A stretch of DNA of 64,000 bases from Pseudomonas sp. LFM046 (lineage in GTDB: Bacteria > Pseudomonadota > Gammaproteobacteria > Pseudomonadales > Pseudomonadaceae), in contig NZ_JYKO02000001.1 of NCBI RefSeq assembly GCF_000949385.2, positions 1,016,620-1,080,619 on the forward strand. The letters are read 5' to 3'. How positions within the stretch are numbered: the first letter of the stretch is position 1; each line of letters begins with the position of its first letter. The notes under the pieces were generated by a model that saw only the letters and a list, made by a program, of their open reading frames with translations, was not told the origin of the DNA and made no database searches. This document shows, in pieces, positions 40,692 through 50,290 of this stretch. The position numbers and the translations under genes were made by a program.

Positions 40692-42271
40692 GCCGCAGCT
40701 CCCCTGGCGAACAGGCTTCTCCAGCCGTCACAGAGGCCCTGACGCAGTTCAGCGGCGGGCAGGCGGTGGCCATAGGCGAGATTCTGCCAGTGACCGGTGA
40801 GGGTCTGGCTGAAGCCTTCCAGCTCGGCATTCTCCAGGTGACGCACCAATTGCAGCACCTCGCCCTCGGTATGGGATTGCTTGAGTGGCAGGCGGAAGTC
40901 GTGCAGAAGTCGACTCAGCAGGGCGCGGTAGAGCAGGCCCAATGCCTCGCGGGGCTGGCTGGCCCAGAGGCGTTCGGCTTCGCCGGCAACGTCGTCGGGC
41001 AGGCTTTCCGGCGCCAGTTCCAGGCCGAAGAGCACCGTCGGCGCTTCGCGCGGCGCGCGCTGTGGCAGGCCGAGGCGTTCGGCGAAGGCGGCCAGCCAGT
41101 CGCGGTACCGCCAGATCAACAAGACGACCAGGCTGAATACCAGGCCCCAGAGCAGCGTCTTGATCACCAGGGCGACGGTGTCCAGGCTCTTTGCGTATTC
41201 GGCCAGCTGGAACAGGTTGCGGAAGAACTTGGCCCAGCCTTCAACATCCTCGGGCTTGGGCTGCTGGTCGGCGTCCTGGTCGCCCAGGCGCCAGAGCGTC
41301 ACGGTTTCGCGGTTCTGGAACGGGGGCGCGTCGAGCAGGGTTGTGATGGCCTGTTTCGCGGCCTTGCCGGTCAGGGCCTGGTGGGTAAGGCGTTCGGCAT
41401 CGGGGCCGTCGAGGTAGGCCTGGGGTGCGAGGCAGAGTGCCGGGGCTTCGTCCGCCATGGCCTGTTGCGGTATCTGGGTCAGCAACAGGCCCAGGCCCAG
41501 CAGCAGGCCGTAGGCGCTGCCGATCAGGCGCTGCCGCAGGCGGCGGAACTGCAGCTCGATGTCCCAGCCTTCCAGGGAGGTGCGGCGGTTGAGGTAGAGG
41601 GTGAAGCCGCAGGCGACATACACCGGTTCCCAGACCATCAGCACCAGCACGTAGAGGCTGTTGGACAGGTGCTCAAGCCAGAGCCAGTCGCCCGAAGCCA
41701 TCTCCAGGAGTTTCTGCCAGTCCCAGTCGATGGCCACCTGCTTGGGCAGCATCAGGTAGAGCAGGGTGGCCAGGCCGAACCAGAGGGCGGACTCCAGGTG
41801 CACACCGATCACGGTCAACCACGTGGCGCCACCCGCGTCGCGCTGGCCCAGCACCACCAGCCGCTGGCTGCGCGCCTGGCCTTCAAGCCCTTCGAGTTGC
41901 AGCACCGGCAGGTCGAAGCTGCGGGTGGTGCTGAGGCGACGCCAGGTGAGGCTGGCGATCAGCTGCGGTTTTAGCAGGCGCGGGTAGGCGCGAAGCGCTT
42001 CCTTGAGACTCGGTGTGTCGTCGAAGAGCGCGCGTGAAAGGATGTACAGCGGCAGCCGTTCATAGGCCGGCTTGAACAGCCAGAAAAGGAAAATTGCCAG
42101 GCCCGGGTAGTTCCAGCAGATCAGGGTGAGCAGGCCGAACACCGGCACGGTGATCGCGGCCCAGCTGGCGATCAGCAGGCCGGCGTGACGGCGGGCCAGC
42201 ATCACGCCGAGGTCCATGGCCTCCCAGGCGCTGCGCGGGCGGATCGCGACGCTGGCATCAGTCAGCCGCAT
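40688..42271 (-). CDS. DUF4129 domain-containing polytopic membrane protein
   Basis: Encodes 527 residues. Several membrane segments lie in the first 260 residues, another near 375-395, and the C-terminal DUF4129-type soluble domain has ERLWASQPREALGLLYRALLSRL and later LLHDFRLPLKQSHTEGE. The start was taken at 42271 (MRLTDASVA), which overlaps the spoIIM-like gene by 14 bp. It overlaps DUF4350 by four bases. Function unknown; the set resembles a membrane complex served by MoxR. Confidence 0.83.
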   Translation of the reverse strand: MRLTDASVAIRPRSAWEAMDLGVMLARRHAGLLIASWAAITVPVFGLLTLICWNYPGLAIFLFWLFKPAYERLPLYILSRALFDDTPSLKEALRAYPRLLKPQLIASLTWRRLSTTRSFDLPVLQLEGLEGQARSQRLVVLGQRDAGGATWLTVIGVHLESALWFGLATLLYLMLPKQVAIDWDWQKLLEMASGDWLWLEHLSNSLYVLVLMVWEPVYVACGFTLYLNRRTSLEGWDIELQFRRLRQRLIGSAYGLLLGLGLLLTQIPQQAMADEAPALCLAPQAYLDGPDAERLTHQALTGKAAKQAITTLLDAPPFQNRETVTLWRLGDQDADQQPKPEDVEGWAKFFRNLFQLAEYAKSLDTVALVIKTLLWGLVFSLVVLLIWRYRDWLAAFAERLGLPQRAPREAPTVLFGLELAPESLPDDVAGEAERLWASQPREALGLLYRALLSRLLHDFRLPLKQSHTEGEVLQLVRHLENAELEGFSQTLTGHWQNLAYGHRLPAAELRQGLCDGWRSLFARGAAA

Positions 42272-43238
42272 GACGCCTCCTGCCAACGAGGCCGAAATAG
42301 AGCCCTACGAGAAGCCAGAGGCCGGCGCCCACCAGGTATTTCACTTGGGGTTCCACCAGGGTCATGGAGGACCAGTAGGCCTCGACGAAGGCGGCGATCA
42401 GAAGCAGCAGGATCACGCCAGCCACCAGCTGCACGCTGCGCCCGGCGGCCAGGCGCAGGGCTTCGCCACGGGGCAGGCGGCCCGGCGCGAGCAGGGCCCA
42501 GCCCAGTTGCAGCCCGGCACCACCGGAGAAGGCGATGGCGGTGAGTTCGAAGGCGCCATGGCCGATGACGAAGGACCAGAAGGTTTCGCCGAAGCCGATC
42601 TGCGTCAGGTGGCCGGCCACCGCACCGATGTGCAGGCCGTTGAAGAGCAGGAAGAACAGGCTGCCGACGCCGAAGAGCAGGCCGCCCGCATAGGTCTGAA
42701 AGGCGATGCCGATGTTGTTCATGATGTAGTGGCCGAACATCATCCAGTCATCCCCCGAGTCCCGCTCGCTCATGGGGCCGATGCGCCGGGCGTCCGGGTC
42801 GTACATGGACTCCATCGACGACACCTGCTCCGGCTCCAGCACGCTGTAGACCAGGTCGGGCCAGTAGTGCACCAGCAGGCCCATCAGCAGCAGGCTGCCG
42901 TAGAACAGCAGGCTGGCGGCGGCGATGCTGCGCCACTGGCTGCGGACCAGGCGCGGGAAGCCGCCGAGGAGAAAGCCCAGCAGGCGCCCGCCCAGGTGGC
43001 TGCGATGGCGGTAGAACTGTTGGTGGCCGCGCATGGCCAAGTGCTGGAGCTGATCCACCAGGTGGCTGCTGTAGCCGCGTTCCTGGGCGAGGGCGAGTTG
43101 CTGGCAGATCTGCCGGTAGTCGGCGGCGAAGGTCTCGCAGGCGCGGGCGTCGGCCTTGCCTCGCTCGACGAGGTCGAGCTGTTCTGCAAAGGCTTTCCAG
43201 CTGGCCTGGTGGCGGTGTTCGAAGAGGTTCTGCTTCAT
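42258..43238 (-). CDS. Stage II sporulation protein M-like membrane protein
   Basis: Encodes 326 residues with about five membrane segments in the C-terminal two thirds. The SpoIIM-like family features are the N-terminal helical ERGKADARACETFAADYRQIC region and the glycine-rich HGAFELTAIAFSGGAGLQLG motif near residue 235. It does not imply sporulation; this family is widespread in bacteria next to RDD and MoxR genes. It overlaps RDD by four bases upstream and DUF4129 by 14 downstream. Confidence 0.86.
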   Translation of the reverse strand: MKQNLFEHRHQASWKAFAEQLDLVERGKADARACETFAADYRQICQQLALAQERGYSSHLVDQLQHLAMRGHQQFYRHRSHLGGRLLGFLLGGFPRLVRSQWRSIAAASLLFYGSLLLMGLLVHYWPDLVYSVLEPEQVSSMESMYDPDARRIGPMSERDSGDDWMMFGHYIMNNIGIAFQTYAGGLLFGVGSLFFLLFNGLHIGAVAGHLTQIGFGETFWSFVIGHGAFELTAIAFSGGAGLQLGWALLAPGRLPRGEALRLAAGRSVQLVAGVILLLLIAAFVEAYWSSMTLVEPQVKYLVGAGLWLLVGLYFGLVGRRRHAAD

Positions 43239-43969
43239 GGCGAATTCGATCCCAGCAGGCCGCGGGCGATGCCATTGATCCGCGCTTGCGCCTGTTCCGG
43301 CGGCACTTCCAGGGGCTCGGCCAGGATGGCGGCGAGTTCTTCACGGCGCGCCGGGGACAGGCTGGCCTGGCGCTCGGCGAAGCTGAGCAGGGCGCGCTGG
43401 TCGGCAAGGCTCAGGGGAAAGGGCGCGCGCTCCGGTTCCGCATCGGGCAGTTCGGGGCGCTGGGTCTTGTCGTCGCGATAGACCACCAGGCTGCCGGCGG
43501 CGATATCCCCGAGGCGCTTGAAGGTGGGGTGTGCCAGGCAACTCAGCGCGCCCAGGGTGTAGGCGAAGGGCAGCAGGTCAACGAAGCGCAGCAGGTTGCG
43601 CACCAGGGAGGCTGACCAGCCGATCGGGGTGCCGTCGTCGTGGACCACTCGCAGTCCCATCACCTGCTTGCCTGGGGAGCGTCCCTGGTTGAGCACCTCG
43701 AACAGCACCATGTACCACCAGTTGAGCAGGAACATGAGGATCAACCCGAGGCCGAGACCCAGCTGGCCGAGCAGGGCCAGGGCAACGAACAGCAGGAGCA
43801 TGATGGCGCCGCGGATCGCCAGGTCGATGGTGTAGGCCAGGGCGCGCGGCAGCAGGCCGGCCGGTCGCAGGATCAGGTCGATGCCTTCCGGCGTTTCCAC
43901 CTGATAGCGGGTATCCAGCGGCTGGGCCTGGGCGTCGGCGGGATGGGAACTGGATCGGGTTGCAGGCAT
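43235..43969 (-). CDS. RDD family membrane protein
   Basis: A 244-residue RDD-domain protein, first gene of the DUF58/MoxR cassette. The Arg-Asp signature region is LLPRALAYTIDLAIRGAIMLLLF (arginine and aspartates near residues 40-50), with a second segment and the GRSPGKQVMGLRVV motif near 95. A cytosolic C-terminal tail of about 85 residues follows. The start at 43969 is inferred from the domain. A much longer open frame upstream is antisense to the exonuclease gene and is not real. Confidence 0.87.
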   Translation of the reverse strand: MPATRSSSHPADAQAQPLDTRYQVETPEGIDLILRPAGLLPRALAYTIDLAIRGAIMLLLFVALALLGQLGLGLGLILMFLLNWWYMVLFEVLNQGRSPGKQVMGLRVVHDDGTPIGWSASLVRNLLRFVDLLPFAYTLGALSCLAHPTFKRLGDIAAGSLVVYRDDKTQRPELPDAEPERAPFPLSLADQRALLSFAERQASLSPARREELAAILAEPLEVPPEQAQARINGIARGLLGSNSP

Positions 43970-44287
43970 CGGCGGGGCGCCAAGGTGAAAGCCAGATGCT
44001 AGCGAGCGCCCGGTGTCCAGGCAACCGGACAAGGGGGTCTCAGCCCGCATGCTGTGAAGGGCGTGGGAATTTCGACAGGGCAGGCAACGCGCGGGCGCGG
44101 GCGTGGGGTTCGAATGACGCAGGCATGGGGCAGTCCTTGGCGGGGGCGGTCGTCCAGTGGTGGCGATTCTAGGCGCGCGGAAAAGTGTCCAGCAAGCCGC
44201 TGGATAGCGACCTTTCCGACCCGGTTCGTCGCCTTGGCGCAGGTGGGCCGGTGTTAGACTGCCGCCCTCACGAACAAGGGGGCCGCC
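43970..44287. other. Divergent promoter region between RDD cassette and sbcB
   Basis: 318 bp with no gene. A TAGACT hexamer at 44255-44260 may be the -10 of sbcB, but there is no good -35. I see no other structure. Confidence 0.45.
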
Positions 44288-45718
44288 GTGACATCCAGCA
44301 TCTTCTGGCACGACTACGAAACCACCGGCATCAACCCGCGCTGTGACCGGCCGCTGCAGGTGGCAGGCATTCGCACCGACGAGGCGCTCAACGAGATCGG
44401 AGAGCCGATCAACCTCTACTGCAAGCCCAGCGACGACATCCTGCCCCATCCGGCGGCTTGCCTCGTCACCGGCATCCTGCCCGGCACCCTGGAGGATAAG
44501 GGACTGTGCGAGGCGGAGTTCATGCACCGGGTGCACGCCGAACTGGCGCAGCCGGGTACGTGCGGCGCCGGCTACAACACCCTGCGATTCGACGACGAAG
44601 TCACCCGTTACAGCCTCTACCGCAATTTCTACGACCCCTATGCCCGCGAATGGCAGGGCGGTAACAGCCGCTGGGACCTGATCGATCTGGTGCGCACTGC
44701 CTACGCGCTGCGGCCGGAGGGCATCGAATGGCCGCAGCAGGATGGGCGCGTCAGTCTCCGCCTGGAGCTGCTCACCGCCGCCAACGGCATCGACCACGGA
44801 CAGGCTCACGACGCGCTGTCCGACGTCCGGGCGACCATCGGCCTGGCGCGTCTGCTGCGTCAGCGTCAGCCGAAGCTGTTCGACTACCTCTATCAACTGC
44901 GCAGCAAGCACAAGGTGCAGGAGCAGGTGCGCCTGATGCAGCCGTTGGTGCATATCTCCGGGCGGTTCTCTGGAGAGCGTCACTATCTGGCTGTTGTGCT
45001 GCCGCTGGCCTGGCATCCGCGCAACCGCAATGCGTTGATCGTGCTGGACCTGCAATCCGACCCGGCGCCGTTGCTGGAGTTGGATGCCGAGACGCTGCGC
45101 GGGCGCCTCTATACCCGTCGCGACGACTTGGCCGAGGGCGAGCTGCCGGTGCCGCTCAAGCTGCTGCACATCAACCGCTGTCCGGTGGTGGCGCCGTTGG
45201 CGGTATTGCGCGAAGCGGATCGGCAGCGCCTGGGTGTCGACATGGAGCTCTGCCAGCGTCGTGCCGCGCTTTTGGCCGAGCAGGCCGCCGCCTGGCAAGA
45301 CAAGTTGCCAGTCATTTACGCGGAAGAGGGATTCGCTTCGGTGGAAGATCCGGAGCAGCAGTTGTACGAGGGCTTTCTCGGTGATCGTGATCGCCGTCTC
45401 TGTGAACAAGTACGGCGTGCCGATCCACAACGCCTTTCCAGCGAGAACTGGCCGTTCGACGACCCGCGGCTGCCTGAATTGCTGTTCCGTTACCGTGCCA
45501 GAAACTTCCCTGAAACTTTGTCGGAAACCGACCAGTCACGCTGGGTGGAATTCTGCAGAAATCGGCTGAAGACCCCGGAATTCGGGGCGCCTAATACGCT
45601 GGAGAGTTTCTTCAAGACCCTGGACGAGTTGCTGGCCAAGACTGCGCCTGCACAACAGGCGGTGTTGCTGGAGTGGCGCCGATATGCCACGGAACTGGGC
45701 CGCCGCTATCAGTTGTGA
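44288..45718 (+). CDS. sbcB: Exodeoxyribonuclease I
   Basis: A 476-residue 3'-5' single-strand DNA exonuclease of the DEDDh family, acting in recombination and mismatch repair. Exo I motif: FWHDYETTG (Asp/Glu pair, residues about 8-10). Exo II: GYNTLRFDDEV. Exo III: GQAHDALSDV with the catalytic histidine. The C-terminal SH3-like and helical domains are present at normal length. It starts with GTG at 44288. Confidence 0.95.
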   Translation: MTSSIFWHDYETTGINPRCDRPLQVAGIRTDEALNEIGEPINLYCKPSDDILPHPAACLVTGILPGTLEDKGLCEAEFMHRVHAELAQPGTCGAGYNTLRFDDEVTRYSLYRNFYDPYAREWQGGNSRWDLIDLVRTAYALRPEGIEWPQQDGRVSLRLELLTAANGIDHGQAHDALSDVRATIGLARLLRQRQPKLFDYLYQLRSKHKVQEQVRLMQPLVHISGRFSGERHYLAVVLPLAWHPRNRNALIVLDLQSDPAPLLELDAETLRGRLYTRRDDLAEGELPVPLKLLHINRCPVVAPLAVLREADRQRLGVDMELCQRRAALLAEQAAAWQDKLPVIYAEEGFASVEDPEQQLYEGFLGDRDRRLCEQVRRADPQRLSSENWPFDDPRLPELLFRYRARNFPETLSETDQSRWVEFCRNRLKTPEFGAPNTLESFFKTLDELLAKTAPAQQAVLLEWRRYATELGRRYQL

Positions 45719-45756
45719 TCGCGGCCCGGGAAACTTTTCGAGGTTTTATCGTCGGC

Positions 45757-45792
45757 AATAAAAAACGCCAGCAGATGCTGGCGTTTTTTATT
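45757..45792. terminator. Bidirectional terminator between sbcB and mvaT
   Basis: AATAAAAAACGCCAGCA-gat-TGCTGGCGTTTTTTATT type hairpin, a near-perfect palindrome serving two convergent genes. Confidence 0.93.
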
Positions 45793-45801
45793 TCGGAAGG
45801 C

Positions 45802-46182
45802 TTAGCCCAGAATGGTCGACCAACCTTCAACCTCGTCGGCGCCCCACTTGGCTTTCCACTCTTTCAGGGTCTTGTGGTTGCCACCTTTGGTTTCGATGGT
45901 TTCGCCAGTGTGCGGGTTCTTGTACTGCTTGACCTTGCGGGCGCGCTTGCTGCCTGCGCCGGCAGCCTTGGCTGCGCGCGGGGCCTTGCTGGTGCGTGCA
46001 TCGGGATCGAGCAGGGCAATGATGTCGCGCAGGGACTTCTGATATTCACCCATCAGTGCGCGCAGTTTGCCTTCAAACTCCAGTTCTTTCTTCAGCTTGT
46101 CGTCCTGGGACAGATTCTTCAGGCGCTCCTGGAGCTCCTTGATGGCTTCTTCCGTTGCCCGGTATTCGTTGATCAGCGACAT
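45802..46182 (-). CDS. mvaT: H-NS-family nucleoid protein MvaT
   Basis: A 126-residue xenogeneic silencer of pseudomonads that binds AT-rich DNA. The N-terminal oligomerisation coiled coil starts MSLINEYRATEEAIKELQER. The C-terminal DNA-binding domain has the MvaT/MvaU signature KVKQYKNPHTGETIETKGGN followed by HKTLKEWKAKWG. Its promoter and terminator are visible (see separate entries). In this window its most likely targets are the AT-rich algD control region and similar gaps; that is inference. Confidence 0.96.
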   Translation of the reverse strand: MSLINEYRATEEAIKELQERLKNLSQDDKLKKELEFEGKLRALMGEYQKSLRDIIALLDPDARTSKAPRAAKAAGAGSKRARKVKQYKNPHTGETIETKGGNHKTLKEWKAKWGADEVEGWSTILG

Positions 46183-46509
46183 GTCGGCGTCCCTTGTTGG
46201 AATCGTATGGTGACTTGCGTTTGCGAAGTGTCAGCAATAATAGACAGCGCTTAACTGCAAGTAAATAAGCAGGAAAACTTTTGTACGCATTGTTGGCGGC
46301 TTCTTTGTCCATATTAGTCCCGTGGCCGCGCACATGCATAATTGTGCCCCGGATACCGCTATATCGGCTGGGGCGGGAGGCCTCTTAGTTGTGCTGGGAC
46401 GAATTGTTGCGCGACCACCGTCAATCCCTGTCGAGCCACGAGGTTACTGAAGTTTTCTCGCGCTCTGGCTAGAATGGCCGCCTTCGCGAAGTCTCTGGAG
46501 TGTTCCCAA
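46183..46509. other. Divergent region between mvaT and purU
   Basis: 327 bp that contain the mvaT promoter and a weaker purU promoter (-10 TAGAAT at 46470-46475, -35-like CTGAAG at 46447-46452). No additional gene is supported. Confidence 0.5.
46237..46265 (-). promoter_or_regulatory. Sigma-70 promoter of mvaT
   Basis: On the minus strand TTTACT (46265-46260), a 17-bp spacer and TATTAT (46242-46237) form a good housekeeping promoter, with a predicted 5' leader of about 50 nt before the mvaT ATG. Confidence 0.65.
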
Positions 46510-47361
46510 ATGCGCACATTTCGTCTGGTGATTGCCTGTCCGGACGGCGTCGGCATCGTAGCCAAGGTCAGCAACTTCCTGGCTACCTACAACGGCTGGA
46601 TTACCGAGGCCAGCCACCACTCGGATAACCAGAGTGGCTGGTTCTTCATGCGCCATGAAATCCGCGCCGATTCCCTGCCTTTCGATCTGGACGGTTTGCG
46701 CCAGGCGTTCGCGCCCATCGCCCGGGAGTTCTCCATGGAATGGCGGGTGACCGACTCCGAAGTGAAGAAGCGCGTCGTGCTGATGGCCAGCCGCGAGTCT
46801 CACTGCCTGGCCGACCTGCTGCACCGCTGGCACAGCGGTGAACTGGATTGCGATATTCCCTGCGTCATCGCCAACCACGACGACCTGCGCAGCATGGTGG
46901 AGTGGCACGGCATTCCTTATTTCCACGTGCCGGTGGATCCGAAGAACAAGCAGCCGGCCTTTGACGAGGTTTCCCGCCTGGTCGAGGCGCACAATGCCGA
47001 TACCGTGGTGCTCGCCCGCTACATGCAGATCCTCCCGCCGGAACTGTGCAAGCGCTACGCCCACCAGGTGATCAACATCCACCACAGCTTCCTGCCGTCC
47101 TTCGTCGGCGCCAAGCCCTACCACCAGGCCTCCCTGCGTGGCGTGAAGCTGATCGGGGCCACCTGCCACTACGTGACCGAAGAGCTGGACGCCGGTCCGA
47201 TCATTGAGCAGGACGTGGTTCGCGTGACCCACCGCGACAGCGTCGAGGACATGGTTCGCCTCGGCAAGGACGTGGAGAAGATGGTCCTGTCCCGTGGGCT
47301 ACGCTACCACCTTGAAGACCGCGTACTGGTGCACGACAACAAGACAGTCGTCTTCGACTGA
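46510..47361 (+). CDS. purU: Formyltetrahydrofolate deformylase
   Basis: A 283-residue enzyme that hydrolyses 10-formyl-THF to THF and formate, balancing one-carbon pools. The N-terminal ACT domain (about residues 1-80) begins RTFRLVIACPDGVGIVAKVS. The C-terminal formyltransferase fold has VIANHDDLR, NIHHSFLPSFVGAKPYHQA and the catalytic aspartate in EELDAGPIIEQ. It starts at an ATG (46510), with a candidate promoter just upstream. Length normal. Confidence 0.95.
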   Translation: MRTFRLVIACPDGVGIVAKVSNFLATYNGWITEASHHSDNQSGWFFMRHEIRADSLPFDLDGLRQAFAPIAREFSMEWRVTDSEVKKRVVLMASRESHCLADLLHRWHSGELDCDIPCVIANHDDLRSMVEWHGIPYFHVPVDPKNKQPAFDEVSRLVEAHNADTVVLARYMQILPPELCKRYAHQVINIHHSFLPSFVGAKPYHQASLRGVKLIGATCHYVTEELDAGPIIEQDVVRVTHRDSVEDMVRLGKDVEKMVLSRGLRYHLEDRVLVHDNKTVVFD

Positions 47362-47409
47362 TCCCGATGGCGGGCGCCCGCGCTGGTCAACCGGCAGAGG
47401 AGCCCGCCC

Positions 47410-47835
47410 ATGCTCAAGTCCATCAAGGTGCGCGATTGCATGACGCGCCACCTGGTGACCTTCAGGTCTGATACCGACCTCTTCCTGGCCATCGATCGAC
47501 TTCTGGAACACCGAATCTCCGGTGCGCCGGTGGTGGACTCCCAGGGCCACTTGATTGGCATGCTCTCCGAGGGCGATTGCCTGCGTGGCATTCTGTCTGG
47601 CGCTTGTCAGGAGGGCGCCGGCGGCAGCGTCAGCAGCTACATGTCCACGCAGCTGGAGACCCTATCCCCGGATGCCGACATCATCGAGGCCTGCCAGCGC
47701 TTTCTGCGTGAACGGCGTCGGCGCTTCCCGGTGGTGGAGGACGGCGTGCTGGTCGGCCAGATCAGTCGCCGCGACGTGTTGCGCGCGGTGAAGGCCTTCG
47801 CCCAACATGCCTCCGATCAACCCCCGGAAGTCTGA
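47410..47835 (+). CDS. CBS-domain pair protein
   Basis: Encodes 141 residues that form two tandem CBS domains (about residues 7-60, MTRHLVTFRSDTDLFLAIDRL, and 77-130, LETLSPDADIIEACQRFLRE) with nothing else attached. Such stand-alone pairs usually bind adenosine nucleotides and regulate a partner protein that cannot be inferred here. It lies 48 bp after purU, with its own ribosome-binding site (GAGG), and 10 bp before a small gene likely to be cotranscribed. Confidence 0.88.
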   Translation: MLKSIKVRDCMTRHLVTFRSDTDLFLAIDRLLEHRISGAPVVDSQGHLIGMLSEGDCLRGILSGACQEGAGGSVSSYMSTQLETLSPDADIIEACQRFLRERRRRFPVVEDGVLVGQISRRDVLRAVKAFAQHASDQPPEV

Positions 47836-47845
47836 GGACCCGACC

Positions 47846-48019
47846 ATGGCCGACCCACGCGACCGCGCCACCTCCAGCCCGCCACCGACTCTGGGCGAAG
47901 GCTGTGTCCGGCGTTACGACCCGGATGAGCTGAGCGAGGAGAACGGCACTGAGTTTCCCGGTGCGGAGGAGTTGTGGCGGAAAGTGCAGGAAGAGGAAGA
48001 CAAGAAGAAGGCGCCCTAG
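47846..48019 (+). CDS. Small acidic hypothetical protein
   Basis: Encodes 57 residues, strongly charged, ending EEEDKKKAP. It starts at an ATG (47846) preceded by GAGGA. No domain is recognised. Its stop codon sits inside the GGCGCCC hairpin that ends the transcript. It is probably cotranscribed with the CBS gene. Confidence 0.6.
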   Translation: MADPRDRATSSPPPTLGEGCVRRYDPDELSEENGTEFPGAEELWRKVQEEEDKKKAP

Positions 48020-48030
48020 GGCGCCTTTCC
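48008..48030 (+). terminator. Hairpin at the end of the CBS-protein transcript
   Basis: AAGGCGCCC-ta-GGGCGCCTTTCC. The stem overlaps the stop codon of the small acidic protein gene. T-run short. Confidence 0.55.
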
Positions 48031-48051
48031 GGTTTACAGGGGGACGGCTCT

Positions 48052-48263
48052 TGTAGGTTGGCGCTGAGCGAAGCGAAGCCCAACACGCGGAGTTGATGCC
48101 AGGATCGTTGGGCCTCGCAGGCTCGGCGCCAACCTACGGTCTTGCCTTGCAGTTTCGTAGGTGTGATAGCCAGTTTCGTAGGGTGGATAACGCTCTTCTT
48201 ATCCACCAGCGGCGCCCGGCCGAACGACGATTGGTGGACCGAAAAAGCGTGGTCCACCCTACG
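48052..48263. repeat. Paired repeats (family a) plus family b unit
   Basis: A direct family a unit at 48052-48085 and an inverted one at 48107-48139 form a palindromic pair. A family b unit follows at 48177-48263, from CGTAGGGTGGATAACGC to GTCCACCCTACG. The same units occur near 3093-4078 and 36957. Confidence 0.75.
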
Positions 48264-48287
48264 TGAAAGCCGTCCCTTCTCCCGGTG

Positions 48288-50165
48288 TCAGATACGGAAG
48301 CTCCCCACCAGCTGCTGCAGTCGCACCGCCTGCTGATCCAGGTCGGCGCAGGCGCGCAGGGTGGCCTGCAGGTTCTCCACGCCTTCCTGGTTGAGGGTGT
48401 TGATCTCGGTGATGTCCATGTTCAGCGAGTCGACCACGGCGGTCTGTTCCTCGGTGGCGGTGGCCACCGACTGGTTCATGCCGTCGATCTCGCCGATGCG
48501 CTGGGTCACGCTGCCCAGGCGCTGGCCGGCCTGGTTGGCGATCTCCACGCTCTGCTCGCTGTAGCGCTGGCTCTCGGTCATGGTGGTGACCGCCTCGCGG
48601 GCGCCGACCTGCAGCTCCTCGATCATCTGCTGGATTTCCTGCGCCGATTCCTGGGTGCGGTGGGCCAGGTTGCGCACCTCGTCGGCGACCACGGCGAAGC
48701 CACGGCCGGCTTCCCCGGCGCGGGCGGCCTCGATGGCGGCGTTCAGGGCGAGCAGGTTGGTCTGCTCGGAGATGCCCTTGATCACCTCGAGGATCTGGCC
48801 GATGTTCACCGTCTTGCTGTTCAGCGTCTCGATGTTGCCGCAGGAGGCACGGATCTTCCCGGACAGCTCGTTCATCGCCTGGATGGTGCGCTCCACCACC
48901 TGGCGGCCGTCCTCGGCGAGGGTGCGCGCGGAGGAGGCCTGGTGCGAGGCATCGGCGGCGTTGCGGGCGATTTCCTGGGCGGCGGCGCCCAGTTCGTTTA
49001 TCGCGGCGGCGACGCTGTTGGTGCGATTGGCCTGCTCGTCGGAATTGCTCATCGACGAGTTGGAGGCATTCAGCACCAGCTTGGCCACCTGGTTGACCTG
49101 GGCGGTGGCCGAGGACACTTCGCGGATCGAGCCGTGGATGCGCTCGACGAAGCGGTTGAAGGCGCCGGCCAGCTCGCCGAACTCGTCCTGGGCGTGGATC
49201 ACCAGGCGGCGGGTCAGGTCGCCTTCGCCCTGGGCGATGTCCTGCATGGCGCGGCCCATGGTGTGCAGCGGTTGCATCAGCACGCGGATCAGCATGCCCA
49301 GCAGCATGATGATGAGCACCACGGCGATCAGGGTGGCGACGATGGCCGAGGCGCGGAACTCGCTGAGCATGCCGTAGGCCTTGCCCTTGTCGATCGACAG
49401 GCCGAGGTACCAGTTGACCGAGGGCAGGCCCTTGATCGGGGTGAAGGTGATGATGTGGGTGGCACCATCGAACTCCACTTCGCTGAAGTCGCTGCCGATG
49501 GCCGGCGTGTTCTGCGGGAACACGTCACGCAGGGTCTTCATCACCAGGTCCTTGTTCGGGTGCACCAGGATCTTGCCGTCGGCGCTGACCAGGAAGGCGT
49601 GACCTGTGCCGCGGAAGTCCAGGGCGTTGATGATCTTCACCAGGGTATCCAGGCCCAGATCGCCGCCCGCCACACCGAGGGACTGCACCGGCGTGGCAAT
49701 GGTCATGGTCAGCTTGCCGGTGGACGCGTCCACGTAAGGCTCGGTCAGGGTCGTGCCACCGGCGCTCTTCGCGGCCTGGTACCAGGGGCGGGTGCGCGGG
49801 TCGTAGCCATCGGGCATGGGGTCGTCAGGACGCATGGTGAAGTGCCCCTCCTGAGTCCCGAAGTAGGTGAAGACGAAGGTGGAGGCCAGTGCCCGCTGTT
49901 GCAGCAGGGTTGGCACCGCGTCAGGCGAAGGGTTGGCGGCCAGGGATTCGGCCACGCTTTCCACCAGCAGGATCCGGCCCGAAAGCCAGTTCTGGATATT
50001 GCTGGCGGTGATATCGCCCATTTCATGCAGATAGTTTTCCAGGTCGTCTCGGAGCGCATTCCTTTGCAAGTAATCGTTGTACAGGGTGAACAGCGAGAAA
50101 GCTGCGATTACCACCAGGGAGGCGGCAAGCAGAATCTTGTGGCTGAACCTGAGGTTTTTGATCAT
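48288..50165 (-). CDS. Methyl-accepting chemotaxis protein with dCache domain (PctA-like)
   Basis: A 625-residue chemoreceptor. TM1 is about residues 10-30. A periplasmic dCache domain (about 35-275) carries the amino-acid-binding motif [17 protein letters not shown]...[12 protein letters not shown], with a downstream aspartate in GGDLGLD. TM2 is about 280-300, followed by a HAMP domain and a cytosolic signalling domain with the hairpin tip [19 protein letters not shown]. The amino-acid motif suggests L-amino acids as ligands, as for PctA/B/C; specificity is not fixed here. Confidence 0.93.
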   Translation of the reverse strand: MIKNLRFSHKILLAASLVVIAAFSLFTLYNDYLQRNALRDDLENYLHEMGDITASNIQNWLSGRILLVESVAESLAANPSPDAVPTLLQQRALASTFVFTYFGTQEGHFTMRPDDPMPDGYDPRTRPWYQAAKSAGGTTLTEPYVDASTGKLTMTIATPVQSLGVAGGDLGLDTLVKIINALDFRGTGHAFLVSADGKILVHPNKDLVMKTLRDVFPQNTPAIGSDFSEVEFDGATHIITFTPIKGLPSVNWYLGLSIDKGKAYGMLSEFRASAIVATLIAVVLIIMLLGMLIRVLMQPLHTMGRAMQDIAQGEGDLTRRLVIHAQDEFGELAGAFNRFVERIHGSIREVSSATAQVNQVAKLVLNASNSSMSNSDEQANRTNSVAAAINELGAAAQEIARNAADASHQASSARTLAEDGRQVVERTIQAMNELSGKIRASCGNIETLNSKTVNIGQILEVIKGISEQTNLLALNAAIEAARAGEAGRGFAVVADEVRNLAHRTQESAQEIQQMIEELQVGAREAVTTMTESQRYSEQSVEIANQAGQRLGSVTQRIGEIDGMNQSVATATEEQTAVVDSLNMDITEINTLNQEGVENLQATLRACADLDQQAVRLQQLVGSFRI

Positions 50166-50290
50166 GTTTGCTTGCGTCCGGTTGGGTCAGGCACCAGTCT
50201 TCTGGCACACGAGTGCTGAAAAAACTGAGTAGAAACGTCGGTTTATGTATCGGCTGGACCCTGTGAAAGCTTTAATCCGAGGAGGGCAAA

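Noticed and set aside
43970-45430. Large minus-strand open frame continuous with the RDD gene
   Set aside because: It is antisense to exonuclease I and has no domain before the RDD start at 43969.
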